A DNA stretch of 64,000 nt from Streptomyces sp. NBC_01142 (GCF_026341125.1 NZ_JAPEOR010000001.1:2108001-2172000); one strand, 5' to 3'; positions 20,101 to 27,864 are shown, counted from the stretch's first letter. Notes: generated by a model from the letters alone, not told the origin. A program made the numbers and translations.

Positions 20101-22914
20101 CTCCTGCGCCCCCAGCGCGACGCCCCGCAGCCGCTCCAGCAGCTCGACGAAGGAAGGGTCGTCGGCCCATGTCAGCCGCAGCGCCATCGTGTTGACGAAG
20201 AACCCGACCAGATCCTCGAGCTCGGGCCGCACCCGTCCGGCGACCGGCGATCCGGTGACGACATCGCTGGTCCCGGTGTACCGGGCGAGCAGGATGTCGA
20301 AGGCGGTGAGCATGACCATGAACGGCGTGGCGCCGTGTGCCTGCCCGATGCGGCGCAGGGCGTCGGCGGTCGGATGCGGGATCGTGAAGTCGATGCGGTG
20401 GCCGCGCCCGCTGAGCGCTCTGGGCCTGGGGTGATCGGTCGGCAGCCCGTGCAGCGCGGGGGCCCCTTCGAGGAGTTCCGTCCAGAAGCGCAGCTGTTCC
20501 CGGGTGCGTCCGCTGTCTTCCAGGGAGTGCTGCCAGGCCGCGTAGTCCGCGTACTGGACCGCGAGCGGAGGCAGCGGGTCGGGCCGGCCGGCCGCGTACG
20601 CGTCGTAAAACGCGGACAGATCACGCCAGATGACGTCCATCGACCAGGCGTCGACGACGATGTGGTGGAGATGGAGTACGAAGCAGTGGTGGTCGTCGCC
20701 GAGGCGGAACAGCTGGGCCCGGACGAGGGGCCCGGACGTCAGGTCGAACGGACGCCCCGTCTCCGCGTGTGCCAGCCGTACGGCCTCGTCATGGGCCGCG
20801 CCGGTGCCCAGGTGCGTCAGGTCGGCCGTCTCCCAGTCGAAGCCGGCCGTGGGCGCGATCACCTGGTACGGGTCCCCGCCCGCGCTGTCGAAGGTCGTAC
20901 GCAGGACCTCGTGCCGGTCGCCCACCGCGCGCAGCGCGCGCCGCAGCAGCGCCGGGTCGAGCGGCCCCCGGACATGCCACATCTCGCTCACGTTGTACGC
21001 CGACGAGCCGGGCACCAGCTGGTCGAAGAACCACATCCGGCGCTGGGCGAAGGAGAGGCGTGTGTCCCCCGCCTCGCGAGGGACGACCGTCGCTGCCGCG
21101 TCCTCCCCCGGCACCGTCCTGGTGCCGATGACCTCGGCCAGTCTCCTGATCGTGGTGATCTCGAAGAGGTCCCGTACGGAGACCGCGGCGTTCAGGGCGG
21201 TACGCATGCGCGACACCGCTTGGGTGGCCAGCAGGGAGTGCCCGCCGAGCTCGAAGAAGTCGTCGTCGACGCTGATGCCCTCGACCTTGAGCAGGCCCTC
21301 CCATATGTCGACGAGCGCCTTCTGCACGGCATCGGTGGGCGGGGCGTATGTGCCCGTGAGCCGCCGCGAGCCGACCGGTACGGGCAGGGCGGACCGATCG
21401 ACCTTGCCGTTGCGGGTCAGCGGCAGGGTCGCCGCCCGCACCACGGCGGACGGCAGCATGTAGGCGGGGAGCCGGGGGCGCAGGAAGTCGCGCAGGGCGG
21501 TTTCGTCGAGGCTCCGCTCCGGGTCGGTGGGCACGACGTGGGCCGCGAGCCGGCGGGTACCCGGCGGGTCCTCGTACACCGCGACAGCGGCGTCGTGCAC
21601 GTCCGGGTGGCTGGTGAGTGCGGTCTCGATTTCGCCGGGTTCGATGCGGAAGCCGCGGATTTTGATCTGGTCGTCGGTGCGGCCCAGGTAGGTGAGGTGT
21701 CCTTCGGTGGTCCAGCGGGCGAGGTCGCCGGTGCGGTACATGCGGTGGCCGGGTCGGAAGGGGTCGGCGGTGAATCGCTGTGCGGTCAGGGCGGGTTGGC
21801 CGATGTATCCGCGGGCGAGTCCGTCTCCTGCGATGTAGAGCTCTCCGGGTACTCCTGGGGGGACCAGGTTCAGGTGGCGGTCCAGCAGGTAGATCTGTGT
21901 GCCCGGGATGGGGCGTCCGATGGAGGGTGCGGCGGGCCAGTCGTGCGGGTCTCCGGAGAGGATCAGCGACGAGCCGTGGTGCGTTTCCGAGGGGCCGTAC
22001 TGGTTCTCCAGCACCACCCCCTCCAACGACGCCAGGAACGCACGGGTCTGCGGGGTCAGGGAGAGGGTGTCCCCGGAGACGAACACATGCGTCAGGGCGA
22101 GGTCCAGCGGCCGTTCCGACCAGGAGATCGCCAGCTGGGCCAGCAGGGCGGGGGAGAGGTACATCCGCTCGATCCGCTCGGCCGCCAGCAGTTCCAGGAG
22201 CCGCTCGGTGTCCTGACGTACGGCCTCCTCGACGAGCACCAGCCGGCCACCGCGGACCAGGGTCGCGAAGATCTCCAGGAACGAGACGTCGAATCCGACC
22301 GACGCGAGCTGGAGGCAGACCACCGGGGTGTCGCCCAGGTACTGGTCCCGGTACCGGTCGAAGCGTACGACGTTGGCGATCGTGCGCCAGTCGACCGCGA
22401 TCCCCTTGGGCGCGCCCGTCGAGCCCGACGTGTAGATCACGTACATCAGCGAACGTTCGTCGCGGACCGCCACCGGGCGCTTCACCGGCACCCGGCCGTC
22501 CCGCCCCGACTCGCCGTCGTACAGCACGACTTGGCATCCGTCCACCGGAAGTGAACCCACGAACGCCGGGCCCGTCAGCAACACCCGCGCACCCGCGTCC
22601 CGCACCATGTACGCCAACCGGTCCGCCGGCAGCTCCGGCACCAACGGCAAGTACGCCGCGCCCGCCTTCAGCACACCCAGCAGACCCACGACCGCGTCCA
22701 CCCCACGCCCCAGGCAGACCCCGACCACATCCTCCGGTCCCACCCCCGATGCACGCAGATCAGCGGCCAGCCGGTCGGCCCGCGCATCCAACTCGCCGTA
22801 CCCCAGCCGCTCCCCACCACACACCAACGCCACCGCGTCCGGCCCCGCCACCACCCGCGCCTCGAACAACTCCAGCAGATCACTGCCGAATTCGTGAATA
22901 CTGCTTCGCTTCAT
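17143..22914 (-). CDS. NRPS-1: A - T - C - A - T - TE
   Basis: About 1923 residues from the ATG at 22914, chosen because GGAG lies 8 bases upstream; an in-frame ATG at 22965 would add 17 residues. The order is A (15-505), T (ELGGHSLL), C (HHIVVDAWS: active His and Asp present, Gly replaced by Ala), A (about 1065-1545), T (DLGGHSLL) and a type-I thioesterase (HPVAG oxyanion loop, GWSFGG nucleophile, a later CAHLDM His). It starts with A and so lacks a C domain for its first residue. The pocket codes I read are D-V-L-Y-F-S-Q-H-G and D-V-Q-Y-S-G-Q-H-G. The second resembles proline codes (DVQ[F/Y]IAHVV) with smaller residues at several positions, which would suit a 4-substituted proline. The two A domains share long near-identical stretches. 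Confidence 0.92.
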   Translation of the reverse strand: MKRSSIHEFGSDLLELFEARVVAGPDAVALVCGGERLGYGELDARADRLAADLRASGVGPEDVVGVCLGRGVDAVVGLLGVLKAGAAYLPLVPELPADRLAYMVRDAGARVLLTGPAFVGSLPVDGCQVVLYDGESGRDGRVPVKRPVAVRDERSLMYVIYTSGSTGAPKGIAVDWRTIANVVRFDRYRDQYLGDTPVVCLQLASVGFDVSFLEIFATLVRGGRLVLVEEAVRQDTERLLELLAAERIERMYLSPALLAQLAISWSERPLDLALTHVFVSGDTLSLTPQTRAFLASLEGVVLENQYGPSETHHGSSLILSGDPHDWPAAPSIGRPIPGTQIYLLDRHLNLVPPGVPGELYIAGDGLARGYIGQPALTAQRFTADPFRPGHRMYRTGDLARWTTEGHLTYLGRTDDQIKIRGFRIEPGEIETALTSHPDVHDAAVAVYEDPPGTRRLAAHVVPTDPERSLDETALRDFLRPRLPAYMLPSAVVRAATLPLTRNGKVDRSALPVPVGSRRLTGTYAPPTDAVQKALVDIWEGLLKVEGISVDDDFFELGGHSLLATQAVSRMRTALNAAVSVRDLFEITTIRRLAEVIGTRTVPGEDAAATVVPREAGDTRLSFAQRRMWFFDQLVPGSSAYNVSEMWHVRGPLDPALLRRALRAVGDRHEVLRTTFDSAGGDPYQVIAPTAGFDWETADLTHLGTGAAHDEAVRLAHAETGRPFDLTSGPLVRAQLFRLGDDHHCFVLHLHHIVVDAWSMDVIWRDLSAFYDAYAAGRPDPLPPLAVQYADYAAWQHSLEDSGRTREQLRFWTELLEGAPALHGLPTDHPRPRALSGRGHRIDFTIPHPTADALRRIGQAHGATPFMVMLTAFDILLARYTGTSDVVTGSPVAGRVRPELEDLVGFFVNTMALRLTWADDPSFVELLERLRGVALGAQENQDVPFDRVVEELAPERDVSRSPVFQIVFALSAADHHASPAGWSVERVSRDAGQTRFDLEMQLQESEEGFAGTVCYSTDLFEPATVRRLTDHFVALCQAVADAPHERVSRLALPVAAERDAFLGGPDDPSADEGAVGHPLELFEARVVAGPDAVALVCGGERLGYGELDARADRLAADLRASGVGPEDVVGVCLGRGVDAVVGLLGVLKAGAAYLPLVPELPADRLAYMVRDAGARVLLTGPAFVGSLPVDGCHVVVYDGESGRDGRVPVKRPVAVRDERSLMYVIYTSGSTGAPKGIAVDWRTIANVVRFDRYRERVHQVAPRSCAQLASHGFDVWLQEAFVTLLRGDRLVLVDEETRRDTERLLELLASERVERMYLSPAQLDQLAISFTERPADLALRHISVGGEPLRMSAETRAFLASLEGVVLENQYGPSETHHGSSLILSGDPHDWPAAPSIGRPIPGTQIYLLDRHLNLVPPGVPGELYIAGDGLARGYIGQPALTAQRFTADPFRPGHRMYRTGDLARWTTEGHLTYLGRTDDQIKIRGFRIEPGEIETALTSHPSVSQAVVVAREDRPGHRRLVAYAVPATSDGIDGAVLRDHTGRLLPDYMVPAECLEIDALPLNANGKVDVRALPDPRPAGPQGQEPRSVREQLLSELFAEVLGVPEVGVHTSFFDLGGHSLLATRLISRVRTTLGVELPVRRLFDSPTVAGLAASLDGSADGARSTSGLETLLPLRTGGTEDPLFCVHPVAGTSWCYAGLPRLIGPGRPVYGLQDPALTDPAHADDRIADLAAHYVERIREVRPHGPYHLLGWSFGGLVAQEMAVRLQSMGEEVGLLCLLDGYPVEGGRDSGRYTPVASGDPEDRAAELRRYAGVSVPLDDKEVAAVHRSMIRNATIMRDFAPKLFRGDLTFVTATREREADAPVWQDWLPFVTGTVTDHQVDCAHLDMMRPEPLARIGTTVARVLAAHTPAATVPSYRGSTG
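18417..18857. repeat. Repeat B, copy in second A domain of NRPS-1
   Basis: About 441 bp nearly identical to 21609-22049, at a constant offset of 3192 bases. It encodes the C-terminal half of the A-domain core, from the YGPSE region to the A10 approach, with only a handful of base differences seen by eye. Confidence 0.85.
19159..19685. repeat. Repeat A, copy in second A domain of NRPS-1
   Basis: About 527 bp nearly identical to 22351-22877, at the same 3192-base offset. It encodes the N-terminal part of the A domain through motif A3 (YTSGSTGAPKG). The 301 bases between repeats A and B are divergent in the two copies and encode the substrate pocket. Confidence 0.85.
21609..22049. repeat. Repeat B, copy in first A domain of NRPS-1
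   Basis: Partner of 18417-18857. The high nucleotide identity, including third codon positions, points to recent duplication or gene conversion rather than selection on protein sequence alone. Confidence 0.85.
22351..22877. repeat. Repeat A, copy in first A domain of NRPS-1
   Basis: Partner of 19159-19685. Its outer end is at the LLELFEARVV-coding segment just inside the start of NRPS-1. Confidence 0.85.
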
Positions 22915-22998
22915 CGCCCACGCTCCGTCAACCGTGCTCCCTGCACCGACCGTTGCCACGCCCATCGGTCCCGTATGTCCGGGCCCGATGCGTCCGCG

Positions 22999-24126
22999 TC
23001 ACGCGAGGGCACGTCCGTGGTCGGCGTGCCGCCGGCCGTCCGCCCTGCGAAGGTCGGCGAGGACGTTGACGCGGCGCAGCCAGCGGTCCGTACCGTCGTA
23101 TCGGGCCGTGAAGGGGCGCCGGCCGTGCACGGCCCGCTTGTTGTCGAGGATCAGCAGGTCCCCCGGCCCGATCACCACATCGCGCAGACCGGCGTCGATC
23201 CCCGAGATGAGGGTCTGGAGAGCCTCGGCCGGTTCCCCGTCGTGCAGATGGCGCGGCATGAAGGCGGGGTCGATGCAGATCGAGGGCGCTTCGGCGGAGC
23301 CGGACAGCACAGCGGTACGCCTCGGCTTCTCACGCTGTTCCTCGATCTGCCGGAAGGCATCGGCCGTCCGGTGGCCCTCGGCGATTCCGACGGTGGAGCT
23401 GTTGAAGTCGACGGTGTGCGACTCGTCGGGGAGAATCACATAGTGCTCCTCGAAGAGCAGTTCACGGGTACGCGGGTCGAGTTCGATGTCCTGGACCGGG
23501 GCAAACGTGGTCGGCACCTTGTCGTGGTTGCGCAGCGCCAGAAGCATGATCCAGTCGGCCCGCAGAGGGTGGAACGCGTCCTCGTTGTGCCATTCGAGGT
23601 TGCCTGTCGAGCTGGAACCGAGCTGTTGCTTCTCATGACCCGCGATGGGAAACAGGTCCAGGACCATCCGGCCGCGCTGCTGCGTCATGTACGAGACGGG
23701 GTCGCCGAGCAGCGACCCGAGCAGCATCAGGAGTGCCGAGGCCCGCTGCGCCTCCCTGCTCGCCGGCTCGTCGGAGTAGGTGGTGGGCGTCGGGCCGGCC
23801 AGCGCCTCGTCGACGGGCAGGTTCGACAGGACCAGTCCGCCGTACGGCCGTCCGGTGAGCCGGAATCCGGTCAGCTGCGCCTTGACGCGCAGGGGTATCT
23901 CGTGGGCGAGCAGAGCGACCTGATCGAGTCGGCGTTCCAGCGGCACACCGGGTGACGCGTCCAGTGCGGCATCGGCGACCTCCCCGAGGAGCGCTCTCTC
24001 GGCCTCGCTCAACTCCAGACAAGGAACCCCGTCGGCGGCACGCGGAAGCAGTTCCTCCGCGAGGGCCTTCGAAATGGATCCTATTGCAGTACCCATAGAA
24101 ACTATCCCCTCGAATTGTGCAGTCAT
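22999..24126 (-). CDS. Fe(II)/2-oxoglutarate amino-acid beta-hydroxylase (VioC/AsnO/MppO type)
   Basis: A 375-residue member of the clavaminate-synthase-like dioxygenases. The facial triad is visible: His180 and Glu182 in the HNEDAFHP motif and His334 in DNKRAVHGR, with Arg residues after it for 2-oxoglutarate. The spacing and the HNEDAFHP/LRNHDKVPTT signature match enzymes that hydroxylate the beta-carbon of free Arg, enduracididine or Asn. Both the ATG at 24126 (AGGAAAGG upstream) and the ATG at 24096 (GAGGGGAT upstream) could be the start. It is the first gene of the NRPS operon, 84 bases before NRPS-1, behind a promoter carrying the CTCGCCGGCGAG palindrome. The basic-type pocket in the last A domain of NRPS-2 fits a hydroxylated Arg-like residue. 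Confidence 0.85.
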   Translation of the reverse strand: MTAQFEGIVSMGTAIGSISKALAEELLPRAADGVPCLELSEAERALLGEVADAALDASPGVPLERRLDQVALLAHEIPLRVKAQLTGFRLTGRPYGGLVLSNLPVDEALAGPTPTTYSDEPASREAQRASALLMLLGSLLGDPVSYMTQQRGRMVLDLFPIAGHEKQQLGSSSTGNLEWHNEDAFHPLRADWIMLLALRNHDKVPTTFAPVQDIELDPRTRELLFEEHYVILPDESHTVDFNSSTVGIAEGHRTADAFRQIEEQREKPRRTAVLSGSAEAPSICIDPAFMPRHLHDGEPAEALQTLISGIDAGLRDVVIGPGDLLILDNKRAVHGRRPFTARYDGTDRWLRRVNVLADLRRADGRRHADHGRALA

Positions 24127-24224
24127 CCACCTTTCCTGACTTACCCGCAGTCATGGCCAGGTGTCGTTTATCTCGCCAGCAATGCACCCGGCATGAACCT
24201 ACCGGACCGTCGCAGCCCGGCGGC

Positions 24225-24236
24225 TTTACCGGCGAG
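24225..24236. promoter_or_regulatory. Degenerate second LmbU-type site
   Basis: TTTACCGGCGAG matches 9 of 12 positions of CTCGCCGGCGAG and has a complete right half, centred 43 bases from the perfect site. A further half-site CTCGCC lies at 24172-24177. Clustering suggests cooperative binding but could be chance. Confidence 0.35.
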
Positions 24237-24267
24237 AATTCTGGCAGGCTGAAACCGCCGAAATCGT

Positions 24268-24279
24268 CTCGCCGGCGAG
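24268..24279. promoter_or_regulatory. LmbU-type box CTCGCCGGCGAG in the NRPS operon promoter
   Basis: A perfect 12-bp palindrome, extending to 18 bp (CGTCTCGCCGGCGAGACG, 24265-24282), in the divergent region between the beta-hydroxylase/NRPS operon and the lyase-like gene. As I recall, this is the palindrome published for LmbU at lmbA in lincomycin biosynthesis, and a LmbU homologue is encoded at 27939-28574. Confidence 0.7.
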
Positions 24280-24330
24280 ACGCGGGCGTGCGATCGGCAG
24301 AGGCTTTCCAGGAGGGGCGGGAATGAGCGG

Positions 24331-25611
24331 ATGACATGCATTCATCGACCGGCGGAGCCATGGGACTCCCCATGCCCGGTGTCAGCCCTGCTGTCCTGGT
24401 CCGGGTGGGGGCGCAGAATCATTCCGGGGCAGTACCGCCCGCCTTTCATCTACGACACGTTCGGCGATGCCGGGCCGTCGCCCGACGTGGATGATCCGCC
24501 GGAATGCCTGAGTTTCGTGGACGACGGTGTGCAGCCTCCGGAAGTCACCCGCACGATGGTCTGGCTCCTGCTGAGCCGTACGCCGCCCGGGACGGGCCCG
24601 GACGCCGCACTGCGGAAAACGCTCGCCGAACAGTGGAACAAGGAGTTCACGCCCGTGGTGCCGCGGGGCGTCGGCACGGGCACCGGCGCCGTCCAGGAGC
24701 CGCTCACCCGCGCCGTCCGCGCCGCGGCAGGCCACGGCCGGGCGTGGCGGCGGGACGGGCCCGACACCTGGCGACAGGCGTCGGCCGCCGACGTGTTGCG
24801 CCGTTCGGACCTCGTTCCGGTGCGCCCGGACAGCCGGGAGGCGACGGCTGTCGCCGGTGACCTCCCGGCGCTCGCCGAGGCACTGCACCACCACGTAAGC
24901 CTGCGGACCCTCGTCCGGGCGAGCACCGCCGGAACGCAGCGGCTGTCCGCCCTGCTCGGCCGCGGGGCCGAGCAGGGCGAGCAGTCGCTCGAGGACCCGT
25001 ACATACTGCGCCGGCCCTGGCAGCTGATCGTCGCATCGGTCGACCACATCACCGCGGAGGGCGCCCGGTTGACCCACTCGGCCGTCCACCACGGACAGCC
25101 GCCGACGGCCCACGCCGCACGGCAGCTGCTGTGTCTGCACCGTTCGGCCTTTCTCGCCGAGCGGCAGCAGGCACTCGTCCTCGATCCACGGCACAACGGC
25201 GGCCGGCTGCCCTTCCCGGCATCCTGGCCGGGCGCCGCCGGCAGATTCGTGGAGATCCCCGGCGCGGCCGCGGCCCACCTCCGAGCGATCAGGGCCCACC
25301 GTCACGCCGCAGAACGCGCACCGGGTGACACACCGGCAGGCACCACCGAGGTCGCCGATGCCCTGGAACGGGCCTGGTGGAACGTCGCCTGGCTCTTCCT
25401 GGCTCTGACCGAACTGTCCAGGCAGACCCGCTCGGAGCCGGAGGCCGGCCTGTGGCGGAGCCTGGCCGACTTCTCGGCGCCGTTCGACGGAGGCGGACCG
25501 CTCGGCGACGAGGTGGCGGCCACCGCGAGGTGGCTCGAACGTAAACTTCGCACCGATCAGCGGGCCGGGCACACCCACGGGCCCCGGCCCGGCCGTCAGC
25601 CGCCCGGCTGA
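24331..25611 (+). CDS. Degenerate aromatic amino-acid ammonia-lyase homologue (HAL/PAL fold)
   Basis: A 426-residue protein I align by eye to histidine/phenylalanine ammonia-lyases. PVVPRGVGTGTGAVQEPL lines up with the family PVVPxRGSVGASGDLAPL, GHGRAW with GEGRAW, LEDPYILRRPWQL with QDPYSLRCxPQ, and LDPRHNGGRLPF with LLDPRxNGLPPF. The Ala-Ser-Gly triad that forms the MIO cofactor is replaced by a Thr/Gly sequence without serine, and the first 80-100 residues of the usual 510 are missing. It is therefore unlikely to be an active lyase. It is transcribed divergently from the NRPS operon off the shared LmbU-type promoter. A scaffold, binding or new catalytic role is possible. Confidence 0.65.
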   Translation: MTCIHRPAEPWDSPCPVSALLSWSGWGRRIIPGQYRPPFIYDTFGDAGPSPDVDDPPECLSFVDDGVQPPEVTRTMVWLLLSRTPPGTGPDAALRKTLAEQWNKEFTPVVPRGVGTGTGAVQEPLTRAVRAAAGHGRAWRRDGPDTWRQASAADVLRRSDLVPVRPDSREATAVAGDLPALAEALHHHVSLRTLVRASTAGTQRLSALLGRGAEQGEQSLEDPYILRRPWQLIVASVDHITAEGARLTHSAVHHGQPPTAHAARQLLCLHRSAFLAERQQALVLDPRHNGGRLPFPASWPGAAGRFVEIPGAAAAHLRAIRAHRHAAERAPGDTPAGTTEVADALERAWWNVAWLFLALTELSRQTRSEPEAGLWRSLADFSAPFDGGGPLGDEVAATARWLERKLRTDQRAGHTHGPRPGRQPPG

Positions 25612-25695
25612 CCTCCAGCGCGACCGACCGACTGGCCGGTGGTCGTCCGACGCCTGCCGCCGCCGGGACGTGGACCGCCCCGGCGGCGGCAGGCG

Positions 25696-26790
25696 TCAGG
25701 AGCCCTGAACGACCCAGTTCCTCAACCGCAGTTGCGCGGCGAGGTCATGCACCCGGTTGCGCACCACGAAGACACGGACCCGGCCCGCCCGCTGATCCGT
25801 GGAGTGCTCGATGTCCACGTCCTCGATGTTGCACCCGACGGCAGCCACGTCTGCGAAGAGACGGGCCAGTTCGCCGGGACTGTCGCCGACGGCCACCTCC
25901 ACGGCCGAGAAAGCCGTCTCCCGCATGCCGTACTTTCCCGGGATCGTCGAGCGGCCGTCGGCACCCCTTTGCAGCGATTCGATCAACCGGGCGCCGCCGC
26001 GGACGCGATCGGGTCCTTCGTCGCAGCCGTGGGCCAACTGCCGCAGACCGTCCGCCGCCTCGAGCACATCGGCCGCGAAGGAGTCCAGGACGGCTGCCAC
26101 CAGGCCGGCGTTGGCGGCGAGGATGTCGGCCCACAGCGACGGGCTGCCGCCCGCGATCCGGGTGACGTCCCGCAGCCCCTGCCCGGCCAGCCGCAGCACG
26201 GACTCGTCCACGTCCAGCAGCCGGGCGGCCGCGAGACTGCAGATCAGATGAGGGGCGTGCGAGACCACGGCCACGGCCCGGTCGTGTGTCTCTGCGTCCA
26301 GCAGTACGGGGGTCGCACCGCACAGAGCCACCAGCTCCAGTGCGCAGTTGAGCGCGAGCGTGCTGGTCGGCTCGCTCGGCACGAGGACCCAGGGCCGGCC
26401 CTCGAACAGGTCCGCACGGGCGATGAGCGGCCCCGACCGCTCACCGCCGGCCAGCGGGTGCCCTCCCACCACGGACGTGAGGTCACAGCCGAGCGCCTCG
26501 GCCTCCCGACGGGGAAGGGACTTCACACTGGCGACATCGGTGTAGACGCGGGCGACGCCCTGTTTCTGCAACGACGCGAGTACCGGAGCCACCTGTGTCG
26601 GCGGTACTGCGAGAACGGCGATGTCCACGACGTCCGGGGGCTTCTCCGTCGTGCCGGCCCCGAGCGCCTCTGCGGTGCGCGCCGCCACCGGATCGATGTC
26701 GATCAGATGGGTCGCGGTGCCACCGGCTCGCAGTGCGAGGGCGACGGACGTGCCGATCAGGCCCGTTCCCACGATGGCTGCGGTGCGCAC
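25696..26790 (-). CDS. tyrA: Prephenate dehydrogenase
   Basis: A 364-residue NAD(P)-dependent enzyme that converts prephenate to 4-hydroxyphenylpyruvate, the last branch step to tyrosine. It opens with the Rossmann motif GTGLIGTSVALALR, then the TDVASVK and GGHPLAGGERSG segments with the catalytic region, and closes with an ACT-like domain (about residues 290-360). It starts 3 bases after the preceding methyltransferase stop and belongs to the lmbU-like/methyltransferase/tyrA operon. A cluster-borne copy probably raises tyrosine supply for the DOPA-derived alkylproline route encoded nearby. Confidence 0.9.
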   Translation of the reverse strand: MRTAAIVGTGLIGTSVALALRAGGTATHLIDIDPVAARTAEALGAGTTEKPPDVVDIAVLAVPPTQVAPVLASLQKQGVARVYTDVASVKSLPRREAEALGCDLTSVVGGHPLAGGERSGPLIARADLFEGRPWVLVPSEPTSTLALNCALELVALCGATPVLLDAETHDRAVAVVSHAPHLICSLAAARLLDVDESVLRLAGQGLRDVTRIAGGSPSLWADILAANAGLVAAVLDSFAADVLEAADGLRQLAHGCDEGPDRVRGGARLIESLQRGADGRSTIPGKYGMRETAFSAVEVAVGDSPGELARLFADVAAVGCNIEDVDIEHSTDQRAGRVRVFVVRNRVHDLAAQLRLRNWVVQGS

Positions 26791-26793
26791 GGA

Positions 26794-27864
26794 CTATCCC
26801 TGGGGTACGAGGTCGTAGAAGCACATCCGCGGTCCCGCCGTGGCCTGCGTGAGGACGCGACGGCAGGTCAGACCGGTCTGCTCGAAGATCTGCGCCCACG
26901 CCTTCCTGTCGACCGGGAACCCCTGGTCGGTCAGGACGTGCATCAGGAAGAAGTCCGAGTCGTTCTCCCGGTCGTCGCAGAACGGTTCGGGCTCTCCGAT
27001 GAGCAGCATCTTCTCGCCGGTGAGGTATCCGGCGTACGCGTCGAGGATGTCCACCACCGCCTTGTCACCGTCCCGGAAGTGCTCGTGCAGCACGCCGATC
27101 CCGCTGATGACCTCCGCTCCGTGACACACCTCGGGCCAGGTGGACGGGTCGAAGGCGTCGGCGACCACGAACTCCAGACGGTCCTCGAGGCCGTGCCGAC
27201 GGGCGAGGTCACGGGCCACCTCGACGGCCGCGGGAGCGATGTCGAGGCCCACTCCGGTGATGTCCGGGTCGCTCAGGCAGGCGTCCACGAGGAGTTGCCC
27301 CGCACCGCAGCCGAGATCCAGGATCCGCTTGGCGCCACGGTCGCGCATGGCCTCCAGGATGATCGGCGTGTAGTACTTGGCGAACACGGTGCCGCAGTGC
27401 CGGCTGAGCGGACCGTTGCTGCGGTGCACGTCATCGCCGTACACGGCGGCTCCCGTCAGCAGATCGGCCGTGCGCCGGGTGACCGGGCCGTACGCCTCCA
27501 CGTAGAAGCCGAGGCGTGCCAGCGATATCTCGGACGTCAGCAGCTTCCCCTTGTGGGTGAGGAAGTACGAACCCTGCCACTCCTCCAGCAGGCCGCGCAG
27601 GACCAGGTAGCGCAGGATGTTCTCCCCGACCCGCTGGTTCATGCCCTTCAGGAGCCCGGTCTCCACGCTCCGCCTGTCGTCGCGCAGACGGTCGAGGATG
27701 CCCGTTTCGGCGACCGCCTGGATGACATGGCAGAGGTGCATGGCGCTGATGAGGTCAGGCATCGACGACGTCTGAAACTGCTGCCAGGTGTCGATCAACG
27801 ACTCGTCGCGCAGCTCCAGGGTCTCGGTCCCGGCAGCCCCCGCCACACCGCGTACGCTTTCCAC
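26794..27864 (-). CDS. SAM-dependent C- or O-methyltransferase (candidate LmbW role)
   Basis: A 356-residue class-I methyltransferase with motif I ILDLGCGAGQ near residue 195, an acidic post-motif (GVGLDIAP) and a helical N-terminal dimerisation-like region. I chose the GTG at 27864, with GGAGGAG 10 bases upstream; a longer start at 27972 lacks support. It sits between a LmbU-type regulator and prephenate dehydrogenase. In lincomycin and hormaomycin biosynthesis a C-methyltransferase (LmbW/HrmC) extends the side chain of 4-alkylproline, and this gene could fill that role. The assignment rests on context, since I cannot match it to LmbW by residues. Confidence 0.7.
   Translation of the reverse strand: MESVRGVAGAAGTETLELRDESLIDTWQQFQTSSMPDLISAMHLCHVIQAVAETGILDRLRDDRRSVETGLLKGMNQRVGENILRYLVLRGLLEEWQGSYFLTHKGKLLTSEISLARLGFYVEAYGPVTRRTADLLTGAAVYGDDVHRSNGPLSRHCGTVFAKYYTPIILEAMRDRGAKRILDLGCGAGQLLVDACLSDPDITGVGLDIAPAAVEVARDLARRHGLEDRLEFVVADAFDPSTWPEVCHGAEVISGIGVLHEHFRDGDKAVVDILDAYAGYLTGEKMLLIGEPEPFCDDRENDSDFFLMHVLTDQGFPVDRKAWAQIFEQTGLTCRRVLTQATAGPRMCFYDLVPQG

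Noticed and set aside
19687..22554. Plus-strand ORF of 955 codons inside NRPS-1
   Set aside because: Shadow; repeated blocks in it simply mirror the duplicated A domains.
18417..22877. Assembly duplication as the explanation for the repeated A domains
   Set aside because: The copies differ fully in a 301-base core and at scattered positions, and both frames are intact in a normal NRPS domain order, so a real duplication is more likely.
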